Assembly: GCA_038231495.1 (NCBI GenBank)
Contig: JBBRLG010000261.1
Span: forward strand, 1-10,038
Source of the DNA: JBBRLG01 sp038231495
GTDB taxonomy: Bacteria > Planctomycetota > Planctomycetia > Gemmatales > Gemmataceae
Reading direction: 5' to 3'
Length of the DNA: 10,038 bases
Shown here: piece after piece, positions 1 through 6,915 of the stretch
Layout: every line of letters starts with the position of its first letter
Numbering within the stretch: the first letter of the stretch is position 1
Position numbers and translations under genes: made by a program
Notes under the pieces: generated by a model
What the model saw: only the letters and a program-made list of their open reading frames with translations
Databases searched by the model: none
Told to the model about the DNA's origin: nothing

Positions 1-42
1 CAATTCGGCCACGGGAGGAGCAGCGGTTTTCTTGAAGGCCAT
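1..42 (-). CDS. 5' end of a leftward gene (partial, product unknown)
   Basis: Reading leftward from an ATG at 42-40, fourteen codons stay open to the window edge (MAFKKTAAPPVAEL). An AGGAG ribosome binding site lies at 53-49, six bases upstream of the ATG, which is near-ideal spacing and is the main reason to believe this is a real gene start. The visible peptide is a short basic start followed by an Ala/Pro stretch, too little to assign a family. It is divergent from the membrane protein gene that starts at 208, so 43-207 should hold promoters for both directions. Confidence 0.6.
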   Translation of the reverse strand, partial: MAFKKTAAPPVAEL

Positions 43-207
43 CCTTAGCTCCTGAAAAGACTTGCGACGAAGCGAGTAAACGAACTTCTCAACTCAGTCT
101 ACCATCCGACCAGCTCGCCTTGCAAACCCTGTCGTACACCCCTCGACACCCGACACCCGACGATTGAACTTGCCCCATTCCGCCGCGCCGGCTACCATTC
201 CGCTCTC
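43..207. promoter_or_regulatory. Divergent intergenic region with a small 7-bp tandem repeat
   Basis: This 165-bp spacer separates two divergent genes and should contain both promoters, but I found no convincing -35/-10 pair. It holds a short tandem repeat of CGACACC (144-150, 151-157, then a partial unit to about 161), preceded by a degenerate copy near 133-140. The repeat may be an operator or simple slippage; nothing in the sequence decides between these. Confidence 0.35.
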
Positions 208-2133
208 ATGGACGCAACCTCGCCGTCACGGATGGACGCCGCCGCGCCGCAGGCCGGCAACCACGTTTTGTGGCTGCTACCGCTTGTGGGCTTACTCGCC
301 GTCCAGGCGTGGTTAACGCTCGGCCTGTTCGACGGCGACCGCGGCCTGACGCACTTGCTCAATGGCGAACCGGTCGTTTCGGGCCGGCATCCGCTGCACC
401 TGTACCACGGCTACCTCGGCGCGCGGTCGCTGCGCGAGCGCGGCACCGCGTCGTGCTACGACCCGGCCTTCAACGCGGGCTACCCGAAAACGCCCGTGTT
501 CGACGACGGCAGCCGACCCGCGGAGGTGATGCTCCTCCTCGCGGGCAGCACCTTCAGTCCGCAGGCGTACAAGCTCGGGCTGGCCGTGATCTGTGCCGCG
601 GTTGCCTGGCTGCTCGCGCTCGGCGCGCGCGGCGTCGGCCTGACGTGGGCGGGCACGGCGCTGGCGACGGCGCTCGGCATGGCGGTGTGGTGGGGCCGGC
701 CGTGCCGCGAAACCCTGGAGGCCGGCGATGTCAGTCCGTTGCTGGCGACTGCGCTCGTCGTCGCGCAGGCCGGGATGCTCATTCGCTACCACCGCACGCC
801 GGGGCCGTTCGGCTTGCTCGGCGTTACGACCACGGGCTTTCTCGGCTGGTTCGCCGACCCGGTGTTGATGGCACTGCTGCTGCCGCTGTTCCTGATTTAC
901 TACCTCAGCGTCGGTGCGCGGCACGGCCTGCTCTGGCACGTCGGTTTGCTCGGCGGCTTGTTTCTCGCCGTGGCGCTGAACGCCTTCTGGTTGCTCGATT
1001 GGCTGCAATACTGGTGGATTTTGCTGCCGTTGCACCTGAACGTGGCGGCGGCGGGCGACGGCACTTTTCCCAACCTGTGGGACGCGCCGATCTGGGGCGG
1101 CCCCGGCGACCGGGTGTTGACGTGTGCCGTGCTGCCCGCGGCAGTCATGGGTCTCGTGCTCTATAACCAAACCGGCCAGCGGGCCACGGCCAGACTACTC
1201 GGTCTGGCGATGCTCGGCTTTCTGGTGTTGGCGGTCGCCAGCCTGGTGTGGGAGCCGCTGGGCCGGTTTGGCATGGCCCGGCTGCTGGTGCCGGGCCTGT
1301 TTTTTGCGGTGTTGCCGGCCGCGCACCTGCTGATGGCCACGCTCGACTGGTTACGCCGGCGCGTCGGCTGGTGGGCCGTGCCCGCCCTCCTCGGCAGCGT
1401 GCCTGCCGTCTTTTTTATCATGACGCCGGCCCCCGGTCGCCGGGCGTGGGTCGTGCCGTGGGTGGAAGCCCGGCCATTGGCCATCGGGCTGCCGGAAGAA
1501 CGCCGGGCGATCGTCGAAACGCTCCGGACGAACACGACGCCGCAGGCGCGCATCTTGTGGGAAGACCGCACGGGGCCGCACCAGACCTCGCGCTGGAGTG
1601 CCCTGTTGCCGTTGTGGACCGAACGCCCGTTCGTCGGCGGCCTCGACCCGGAAGCGGTGATCGAACATACGGCGACCGGGCTGTGCGACCGCTCGCTGGC
1701 GAGCCGCCTGCTCAGCGACTGGACTGACGCGGAGTTGCAAACCTATTGCGACCGCTACAACGTCGGCTGGGTCGTGTGCTGGTCGCCGGATTCGGCAAAG
1801 CGGTTCGCCGCCTGGCCGGTCGCCGAAAAGGTGACGGCGCTGCACGACGAGGGGGAAGGGACGCTCTTCCGGCTGAATCGGCAACCGAGTTTCGTGCTGG
1901 TGGGTTCCGCCCAGTGGATTCGGGCCGATTCGGAGTGCATTTCGCTGGGCGACGTGACGCCCCAAAATGGGCAGGTGTTGTTAAGTCTGCACTACCAGGA
2001 AGGCCTGCGCGTCACGCCGAGCCGGGTCCGCCTGGAACGTGCCGAGACACTGAACGACCACATCGATTTTGTCCGGTTGGTTATTCCGGATCAGCGCGTG
2101 GCGCGGGTGACGATCACGTGGGATAAGCGCTGA
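208..2133 (+). CDS. Large multi-pass membrane protein with C-terminal soluble domain (GT-C-like, function unknown)
   Basis: The 641-residue product starts with a short hydrophilic tail and a first hydrophobic helix at about residues 20-40. A conserved-looking extracytoplasmic loop (about 42-105) follows, with 'HPLHLYHGYLGARS' and 'DPAFNAGYPKTPVFDDGSRPAE'. Eight to ten further membrane helices run between about 123 and 405. Residues from about 420 to the end form a soluble domain beginning 'ERRAIVETLRTNTTPQARILWEDR'. Many helices, a long acidic first loop and a C-terminal soluble domain recall GT-C glycosyltransferases and YfhO-like proteins, but I cannot place a catalytic Asp pair with confidence, so no reaction is assigned. 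No clear ribosome binding site precedes ATG 208; an in-frame ATG at 232 is an alternative. The TGA stop lies at the edge of a strong hairpin shared with the convergent acetyltransferase gene. Confidence 0.8.
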   Translation: MDATSPSRMDAAAPQAGNHVLWLLPLVGLLAVQAWLTLGLFDGDRGLTHLLNGEPVVSGRHPLHLYHGYLGARSLRERGTASCYDPAFNAGYPKTPVFDDGSRPAEVMLLLAGSTFSPQAYKLGLAVICAAVAWLLALGARGVGLTWAGTALATALGMAVWWGRPCRETLEAGDVSPLLATALVVAQAGMLIRYHRTPGPFGLLGVTTTGFLGWFADPVLMALLLPLFLIYYLSVGARHGLLWHVGLLGGLFLAVALNAFWLLDWLQYWWILLPLHLNVAAAGDGTFPNLWDAPIWGGPGDRVLTCAVLPAAVMGLVLYNQTGQRATARLLGLAMLGFLVLAVASLVWEPLGRFGMARLLVPGLFFAVLPAAHLLMATLDWLRRRVGWWAVPALLGSVPAVFFIMTPAPGRRAWVVPWVEARPLAIGLPEERRAIVETLRTNTTPQARILWEDRTGPHQTSRWSALLPLWTERPFVGGLDPEAVIEHTATGLCDRSLASRLLSDWTDAELQTYCDRYNVGWVVCWSPDSAKRFAAWPVAEKVTALHDEGEGTLFRLNRQPSFVLVGSAQWIRADSECISLGDVTPQNGQVLLSLHYQEGLRVTPSRVRLERAETLNDHIDFVRLVIPDQRVARVTITWDKR

Positions 2134-2180
2134 TTGCCGCTTGCGGCGTTGCAAAGCCGCAAGCGGCAATCCCTTTTATT
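2132..2180 (+). terminator. Strong hairpin terminator between convergent genes
   Basis: A perfect 16-bp inverted repeat (2132-2147 and 2156-2171, arms GATTGCCGCTTGCGGC and complement) encloses an 8-base loop. It is followed on the plus strand by CCTTTTATT, a typical intrinsic terminator tail for the membrane protein gene. The left arm overlaps that gene's TGA (2131-2133) and the right arm ends five bases beyond the TAA of the convergent acetyltransferase gene. The same stem can fold in the leftward transcript, but there it lacks a U tract. Confidence 0.85.
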
Positions 2181-3126
2181 CGACGCGCCGGAAGCAATGG
2201 CCCCGGTCGATCTCCTTAAACCCGAAGCCGCGGAATAGGTTCAAGCCCTCCTCATTGCTCTCGCGCATGGGGATTTCGATGAGCGTGAAGAATTGCTCGT
2301 GCAGGTGCCGCAGAATTTGCACCAGAAAAAACTTCGCCAACCCCTGGCGGCGCAGGGCGGGCGTCACCTCCAGGTCGATCAGGCCGACCGCGTGTTGGTT
2401 CCAACGCTGGGCGTACGTCTCCATGTGCCAGAGCGTCATGTGGGCGGCGATGTCGTTCGTGGTCTTGTCCTGCATCCGGTACTGGTGCAGTTCGATGGGG
2501 CCGGCGACACAGTCTTGCCACCAGCTCATGTGCCGGAACGGCAAGGCGAAAATCTCGAAGCGCTGCCGGAACGCGGGGAAGCGGCCGTCGGCGATGCTCA
2601 AGGGTGCGTCCAGCGTCCGGTCCATCAGGAGGAAGGTCGATTGCCGTTGGTAGTGCCGACGTTCAAAGAAGGGCCGGGCGAGCGCGTCACTTTCGAGGAA
2701 GCCGGTCGAGGAGCAGCCGCCGTAGAGTCCGAACTGGAACGGGTTCAGGCCGGGCACCGGGCCGGCGAAGATTTCCGTGGCCCCTTTGCCGCGCAGGTAG
2801 GCTTCACTCCGGGCGAGCAACTCCGAGCCGATGCCCTGCTTGCGGAACGCCGGCAGCACGCCGAGCAGGCACACGACGCCTTTCGATTTGTCCAGGGTTT
2901 TAAGGGACGCGTCCGGCCCGAAGCCGGACAGGGCGAAGCCCACGGCCTGACCGTCGGCGGAGGCAATGACCAGGCCGGCGGGGTCGAAATACGGCTTGGC
3001 AAACGTGAAGTATTCCAGCAGAATCGTCCCACGCAGGTACGCCGCGGCGCGCCCCGTAAAGCAGGCGTTCCAGAGGTCCACCAGCACGGGCGGGTCGGTG
3101 TTGCGGAAGGTGCGATACTGGATCAC
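2176..3126 (-). CDS. Tandem-domain GNAT family N-acetyltransferase
   Basis: The 316-residue product contains two GNAT (Gcn5-related acetyltransferase) folds, which transfer acetyl from acetyl-CoA to an amine. The N-terminal domain has motif A as 'LGVLPAFRKQGIG' (pyrophosphate-binding RKQGIG at about 95-100). The C-terminal domain has 'LEVTPALRRQGLA' (RRQGLA about 259-264) and ends with 'LFRGFGF', the usual closing strand motif. The substrate cannot be read from sequence. I chose GTG 3126 as the start: AAGGAAG sits about 8 bases upstream, the GNAT fold begins at once (VIQYRTFRN), and a candidate promoter lies upstream at 3214-3241. The frame is open up to an ATG at 3306, but those extra 60 residues do not look like GNAT and would place that promoter inside the gene. 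It is convergent with the membrane protein gene and divergent from the SUMF1 gene. Confidence 0.85.
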   Translation of the reverse strand: MIQYRTFRNTDPPVLVDLWNACFTGRAAAYLRGTILLEYFTFAKPYFDPAGLVIASADGQAVGFALSGFGPDASLKTLDKSKGVVCLLGVLPAFRKQGIGSELLARSEAYLRGKGATEIFAGPVPGLNPFQFGLYGGCSSTGFLESDALARPFFERRHYQRQSTFLLMDRTLDAPLSIADGRFPAFRQRFEIFALPFRHMSWWQDCVAGPIELHQYRMQDKTTNDIAAHMTLWHMETYAQRWNQHAVGLIDLEVTPALRRQGLAKFFLVQILRHLHEQFFTLIEIPMRESNEEGLNLFRGFGFKEIDRGHCFRRVE

Positions 3127-3213
3127 GGGTAAGGCTTCCTTCGCGCCGGTGCCGCATTGTGTCTTATTTTTAGCCGTTTGCTCGCAAATTAGGGCGGCCG
3201 GACGCTTGCTCCA

Positions 3214-3241
3214 ATTATAATACCCCGTAGCCGCTACGCAA
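3214..3241 (-). promoter_or_regulatory. Candidate promoter of the GNAT gene
   Basis: Reading leftward there is a perfect TATAAT at 3219-3214, with TTGCGT at 3241-3236 sixteen bases upstream as a weak -35 (first three bases match). The spacer contains a GTAGC-n-GCTAC inverted repeat (3227-3237) that could be an operator. It predicts a leader of about 80 bases before GTG 3126. The plus strand also reads TATAAT at 3216-3221 but without a -35 at proper distance. Confidence 0.35.
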
Positions 3242-3341
3242 GTAACTGTCGGTCCGGTCTGGCCCGCGGGCCGGTCGCGTGATACAGTCAACCCCACGGC
3301 CCCCACGCTCCCGCCGACCCTCTTCGCGGAGAAACCCTGCC

Positions 3342-4181
3342 ATGAACTGCCTACCCTGGTTTGCCCTGCTCGTCGTCACAAGTGTCTTCGCCGCCGACGA
3401 GCCGGGCGACGCAAAAGACAAGCTCCTGACCAAGTTCCTCAATGAATTGGTCGCCCTGACTCCCGGCACCGGCAAGTATCCTAACTCGTTTTCGATGGGT
3501 TCGCCCGCCGACGCACCCGCGAATGAAAAGCCGCAGTTCAAGGTCACGTTCGCGTACGGCTTCGCCATCGGCCGGTATGAAGTCACCCAGGAACTGTACG
3601 AGGCCGTCGTCGGCAAGAACCCGAGCAAGTGGAAAGGGCCGCGCAACTCCGTCGAGATGGTGAGCTGGGACGAGGCCAACGATTTCTGCCGTAAAGTAAC
3701 CCTGGAACTGCGCGAGCACAAGCTGCTGAAGGAAAACGAAGTCATCCGCCTGCCGTCCGAGGCGGAGTGGGAGTATGCGTGTCGGGCCGGGACCAAGACG
3801 GCGTACGCCTTCGGCGACAAGCCGGACGACTTGAAGGACTACGCCTGGTTTAACGGCAACGCCAAGGGCGAGGACCCGCCGGTCGGCAAGAAAAAGGCGA
3901 ACGACTGGGGCCTGCACGACATGCACGGCTACGTCTGGGAGTGGTGCAGCGACGGGTGGCACAAGAACTACGAGGGCGCGCCGACAGACGGCAGCAGTTG
4001 GACGGCCAAGGACGAAAAGGAGCACGTCGTCCGCGGCGGTTCGTGGGCCGACGACGCCGACAGCGCCCGCTCGGCGTTCCGCGCGCACAAGGCCGCCGAC
4101 CACCGCAGTGACGCCATTGGCTTCCGCTGCGTCCGGGCGACGCTGCCGCCCAAGAAGGATAAGGAGGACCGCAAATGGTAA
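3342..4181 (+). CDS. Secreted SUMF1 / formylglycine-generating-enzyme-like domain protein, catalytic cysteines absent
   Basis: The 279-residue protein begins with a signal peptide (MNCLPWFALLVVTSVFA-ADE, cleavage about residue 17). A single SUMF1 (FGE-sulfatase) domain follows: 'FSMGSP' near 50, 'GRYEVTQELYEAVVG' near 77, 'VSWDEANDFCRKV' near 107, 'RLPSEAEWEYACRAG' near 136, 'GLHDMHGYVWEWCSDGW' near 190, 'VVRGGSW' near 229 and 'IGFRCVRA' near 259. True formylglycine-generating enzymes carry two copper-binding cysteines just after RGGSW; here those positions are about D237 and A242, so sulfatase activation is unlikely. A binding or scaffold role is an inference. ATG 3342 is preferred over an in-frame ATG at 3279 because GGAGA lies nine bases upstream and it opens the signal peptide. 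The stop TAA was created by an inserted element; before insertion the gene would have ended RK-TGA, overlapping the next start as ATGA. Confidence 0.88.
   Translation: MNCLPWFALLVVTSVFAADEPGDAKDKLLTKFLNELVALTPGTGKYPNSFSMGSPADAPANEKPQFKVTFAYGFAIGRYEVTQELYEAVVGKNPSKWKGPRNSVEMVSWDEANDFCRKVTLELREHKLLKENEVIRLPSEAEWEYACRAGTKTAYAFGDKPDDLKDYAWFNGNAKGEDPPVGKKKANDWGLHDMHGYVWEWCSDGWHKNYEGAPTDGSSWTAKDEKEHVVRGGSWADDADSARSAFRAHKAADHRSDAIGFRCVRATLPPKKDKEDRKW
4161..4177 (+). promoter_or_regulatory. Ribosome binding site plus duplicated start codon of the propeller gene
   Basis: AAGGAGG (4161-4167) lies seven bases before ATG 4175, inside the end of the SUMF1 gene. This ATG belongs to the left 8-bp target duplication (CGCAAATG, 4170-4177) of the element at 4178; the right duplication (4314-4321) contains the original ATG at 4319. 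The ribosome binding site therefore now serves an ATG 144 bp upstream of the original one and in the same frame. Confidence 0.75.
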
Positions 4182-5563
4182 CCATTCACCGGCATCAACT
4201 CATCCCCCCCTTACGAAGGGGGGGTAGGGGGGGTCAAGAACGGAAGTACGCGGTCATGGCCCTCTCTCCACCCCCCCTACCCCCCCTTCGTAAGGGGGGG
4301 AGTGAACGGTTACCGCAAATGAAGCATCTGAGCCGTCGGTTGCGCTACGTTATGACTCTTGCCGCACTCGCGTGCGTGCTGGTTCCACTGGCCGGCGGCG
4401 CGGACTGGCCGCAATTCCTGGGGCCGACGCGGAACGGCGTCTCGTCGGAAACGCGCCTCCTGCAAACGTGGGGCGACAAGGGGCCGCCGGTGCTGTGGGA
4501 CCGGCCGGTCGGCGAAGGGTTCAGCGGCCCGGTGGTCGCCGGCGACCGTCTGCTCCTCTTGCACCGCGTCGGCGACGAGGAGGTCGTCGAATGCCTCGAC
4601 GCGGCCACGGGCAAGGGCCGGTGGAAATATCCCTACGCCACGACCTACCAGGACGCGCTGGGCAAGGGCAACGGACCGCGCTCGACGCCGGTGGTCGCCG
4701 ACGGCAAGGTTTACACCCTCGGCGCGGAGGGCATGCTGCTGTGCCTGGACCTGGAAAAAGGCGCCAAGGTTTGGTCGCACGAACTGCTCAAAGACTACAA
4801 GGTGAAGCGGAGTTATTTCGGCGTGGGCACGACGCCGCTGGTCGAGGGCGGTCTGCTGCTCGTCAACGTCGGCGGCAAGGGGGCCGGCGTCGTCGCTTTC
4901 AACAAGACCGACGGCAAGGAAGTCTGGAAGGCGACGGACCACGACGCGAGCTATTCGTCGCCGGTCGTGGCCACCATCGACGACGTCCGCCACGCCTTGT
5001 TCTTTACGCGCGAAGGCCTCGTGTCGCTCGACCCGGCCGGCGGCGCGGTGCGCTTCAGCAAGCGCTGGCGGGCACGCATCGACGCCTCGGTCAACGCCGC
5101 GACGCCGGTGGTCGTGGACGACCAGGTGTTCGTCTCGGCGTCGTACAACACCGGCGCCCTGCTGGCCCAGGTCAAGAAAGACACGTTTGAAGAAGTATGG
5201 AGCAACGACGAGTCGCTGTCGTGCCATTTCGACACGCCGGTTTACCACGACGGCTTCCTGTACGGTTTCGACGGCCGCGAGGAGTCCGGCGCGGAGCTGC
5301 GTTGCGTGGAGTGGAAGACCGGCAAAGTGTCCTGGGGCAAAAAGGGCTTCGGCACCGGCTCGCTCTTGGTGGCGGACGGCAACCTCATTCTCCTGAGCGA
5401 GAACGGCGAGTTGGTCTTGGTAGAGGGGACGCCGGAAAAGTACAAGGAGAAGGCCAAGGCCGCAGTCTTGACCGCTCCGGTGCGGGCGTACCCCGCCCTG
5501 GCCAATGGTCGGCTGTACGCGCGCGACAACAAGAAGCTCGTCTGCTGGAATCTGAAGAAGTGA
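4175..5563 (+). CDS. Secreted PQQ-type beta-propeller (BamB-like) protein with element-encoded N-terminal extension
   Basis: From ATG 4319 the protein is 414 residues: a signal peptide (about 1-28, hydrophobic VMTLAALACVLVPLAG), the planctomycete-type start 'DWPQFLGPTRNG', then repeated propeller blades with motifs such as 'VECLDAATGKGRWKY', 'LLCLDLEKGAKVWSHEL', 'VVAFNKTDGKEVWKA' and 'LRCVEWKTGKVSWGKK'. This fold resembles BamB and PQQ dehydrogenases; no dehydrogenase active site is evident, so a periplasmic binding or scaffold role is inferred. I annotate ATG 4175 because the only good ribosome binding site (AAGGAGG, seven bases away) serves it, whereas ATG 4319 has none. Using 4175 adds 48 Arg/Gly/Pro-rich residues encoded by the mobile element at 4178-4313, placed ahead of the signal peptide. 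Either start may operate. ATG 4175 overlaps the SUMF1 stop (ATGGTAA), so the genes remain an operon. Confidence 0.85.
   Translation: MVTIHRHQLIPPLRRGGRGGQERKYAVMALSPPPLPPLRKGGSERLPQMKHLSRRLRYVMTLAALACVLVPLAGGADWPQFLGPTRNGVSSETRLLQTWGDKGPPVLWDRPVGEGFSGPVVAGDRLLLLHRVGDEEVVECLDAATGKGRWKYPYATTYQDALGKGNGPRSTPVVADGKVYTLGAEGMLLCLDLEKGAKVWSHELLKDYKVKRSYFGVGTTPLVEGGLLLVNVGGKGAGVVAFNKTDGKEVWKATDHDASYSSPVVATIDDVRHALFFTREGLVSLDPAGGAVRFSKRWRARIDASVNAATPVVVDDQVFVSASYNTGALLAQVKKDTFEEVWSNDESLSCHFDTPVYHDGFLYGFDGREESGAELRCVEWKTGKVSWGKKGFGTGSLLVADGNLILLSENGELVLVEGTPEKYKEKAKAAVLTAPVRAYPALANGRLYARDNKKLVCWNLKK
4178..4313. mobile_element. MITE copy 1 (136 bp, IS66-type ends), in the SUMF1/propeller junction
   Basis: The element begins GTAACCATTCACC and ends GTGAACGGTTAC. 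It is flanked by perfect 8-bp direct repeats CGCAAATG at 4170-4177 and 4314-4321. Internally, 30-bp arms at 4204-4233 and 4271-4300 are exact reverse complements; each is C7-TTACGAA-G7-TA-G7 or its complement, and each is itself a hairpin. The unpaired centre contains a GTAC-n-CGGTCATGGC core shared with copy 2. No transposase is encoded. IS66-family elements are known for terminal GTAA and 8-bp target duplications, so mobilisation by an IS66 transposase elsewhere in the genome is the best inference. Confidence 0.85.
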
Positions 5564-5564
5564 A

Positions 5565-5741
5565 GTAACCGTTCACCGGCAGCAACTGCTCCCCCCCTTG
5601 CGAAGGGGGGGTAGGGGGGGTCAAGAACGATTAAAGTACTCGGTCATGGCGCTCTTTTCACCCCCCCTACCCCCCCTTCGTAAGGGGGGGAGCAGTCTTA
5701 CCCCCCTACCCTCCTTCGTAAGGGGGGGAGTGAACGGTTAC
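5565..5741. mobile_element. MITE copy 2 (177 bp), immediately after the propeller stop codon
   Basis: Ends are GTAACCGTTCAC and GTGAACGGTTAC (12-bp perfect terminal inverted repeats). Perfect 8-bp direct repeats GAAGTGAA flank it at 5557-5564 and 5742-5749; the left one contains the propeller gene's TGA, so the coding sequence is unharmed. It lies in the same orientation as copy 1. The left arm is 5591-5620 and the inner right arm 5661-5690 (one mismatch between them). A third, degenerate arm at 5701-5728 explains its extra 41 bp. The hairpins could act as a terminator for the upstream operon. Confidence 0.85.
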
Positions 5742-5842
5742 GAAGTGAATTGTGCTTTGTGGTTGTGTTTCGGCACCGGCGGCTTTACTCTATAACTGCA
5801 CTGACGTTTCGTTCATTCGCCTCTTTTGCGAAGGAATGTTCC

Positions 5843-6895
5843 ATGTACGGCCTCCCTCTCGCGCGTTCCCTCCCGGCACGGCCGCGCCGCGGCTTCACGC
5901 TCATCGAACTGTTGGTGGTCATCTCCATCATCGGCATCCTCATCGCGCTCTTGCTGCCCGCCGTGCAGCAAGTCCGGGAATCCGCCAACCGCCTCACCTG
6001 CTCCAACAACCTCAAGCAACTGGGCCTCGCCTGCCAGCAGTATAACTTGACGTACTCCACCTTCCCGTACGGCAGGAAGTACGACATGTGGGACACATAT
6101 ACCTGGAGCGAGAACATCCTGCCCTACCTCGAACAGAACGCGATCTACGCCGATTACTACACCTTGCCGCAGCTGGGCTTCAAGGCGTCGTATCCCGGTC
6201 CGAACGGTCCGATCGGCAACGACCCGCGTCTCACCGAGGGGCGCACGACGGTCTTGAAGATGTTCCTTTGCCCGAGTGACGTCGGCCCGGTCGTCAACGA
6301 GTTTGGTAGTCCGGACTATGCCTACGTTCGCGGCAACTACCGCGCGTGTGTCGGTTCGGGCGACTCGTACGGCGCGCCGACGGACGCGTCGAACGGCCCG
6401 TGGGGGTTGGGCATGTTCGGCATCGCTTTCGGGCAAAGCCCCGACCCTGGCTCGACCGTGCGCCCCCTGGCCCTGCGCATTACGGATGTCAACGACGGCA
6501 TGTCCAATACCCTGCTCCTGTCGGAAGCTGTCGTGCCGCGGATTACCGGCACCTGGGGCGGCGCGATGGGCGAACAGTGGTACGGCAACATGGGCGGCGC
6601 CCTCTTCTCGGTCAGCCAGACGCCCAACTCGTCGTCGGCCGATCGCATTTACGGCCCGTGTCCGCAAGACCAGGGTGATGGCGACTACCGGGCGCCGTGT
6701 TTGTCCCTCGGCGGCAGTCCGTGGTTCAATGCCAATGCCTCCGGGGCCAATGCCGCGGCGCGCAGCCGTCATTCCGGCGGCGTCAACGCGGCCATGGCCG
6801 ACGGCTCGGTCCGCTTTTTCTTGGACACAATCGACCTGAGCGTCTGGCGGGCAATGGGCACTGCCAATGGTAAGGAAGCGGTCAGCGTCCCGTGA
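5843..6895 (+). CDS. DUF1559 family prepilin-like protein (H-X9-DG type)
   Basis: The 350-residue protein has a class III prepilin leader: a basic, Pro-rich start, then RRG-FTLIELLVVISIIGILIALLLPAVQ. Prepilin peptidase cleavage is expected after G17, with F18 becoming the mature N-terminus and E22 the conserved Glu at mature position +5. The DUF1559 body follows ('ESANRLTCSNNLKQLGLACQQYN'). Near the C-terminus is 'HSGGVNAAMADG', an exact H-X9-DG signature (His310, Asp320-Gly321) of this planctomycete-expanded family. Its role is thought to be in a type II secretion or pseudopilus-like envelope structure; the individual function is unknown. ATG 5843 is chosen because AAGGAA lies about six bases upstream and the leader then has normal length; the frame is open to 5750 but that part lies mainly in spacer DNA next to the element. 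It is followed after 20 bp by a lipoprotein gene. Confidence 0.92.
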   Translation: MYGLPLARSLPARPRRGFTLIELLVVISIIGILIALLLPAVQQVRESANRLTCSNNLKQLGLACQQYNLTYSTFPYGRKYDMWDTYTWSENILPYLEQNAIYADYYTLPQLGFKASYPGPNGPIGNDPRLTEGRTTVLKMFLCPSDVGPVVNEFGSPDYAYVRGNYRACVGSGDSYGAPTDASNGPWGLGMFGIAFGQSPDPGSTVRPLALRITDVNDGMSNTLLLSEAVVPRITGTWGGAMGEQWYGNMGGALFSVSQTPNSSSADRIYGPCPQDQGDGDYRAPCLSLGGSPWFNANASGANAAARSRHSGGVNAAMADGSVRFFLDTIDLSVWRAMGTANGKEAVSVP

Positions 6896-6915
6896 TTCTC
6901 CGGAGCCTGTGACTT

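Noticed and set aside
313..1170. Long open frame on the minus strand inside the membrane protein gene
   Set aside because: It encodes an Arg/Gln/Ala-rich low-complexity product with no signal, domain or ribosome binding site. It is the usual antisense shadow in high-GC DNA.
3127..3306. Extension of the acetyltransferase to an ATG at 3306
   Set aside because: The added 60 residues do not resemble GNAT sequence, and the region contains a TATAAT box and a good ribosome binding site for GTG 3126.
4204..4300. G-quadruplex or CRISPR-like interpretation of the G7/C7 arms
   Set aside because: G7-TA-G7 could form quadruplexes in vitro, but the exact inverted pairing, terminal repeats and target duplications are explained better by a MITE. 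There are only paired arms, not evenly spaced repeats with unique spacers, so it is not CRISPR.
4310..5248. 312-residue antisense frame within the propeller gene
   Set aside because: The composition is Arg/Val/His-rich without recognisable motifs, while the plus strand has clear propeller blades and a signal peptide.
5598..5795. Short plus-strand frame inside MITE copy 2
   Set aside because: It translates only the repeat arms (Arg/Gly and Pro/Leu runs) and has no ribosome binding site.
5763..5796. Possible DUF1559 promoter (TTGTGT ... TATAAC)
   Set aside because: The -10-like TATAAC at 5791-5796 is reasonable but the only -35-like sequence is 22 bases away, too far for a confident call.
5813..6772. 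319-residue antisense frame within the DUF1559 gene
   Set aside because: The sense strand has a prepilin leader and H-X9-DG motif; the antisense product has no family features.
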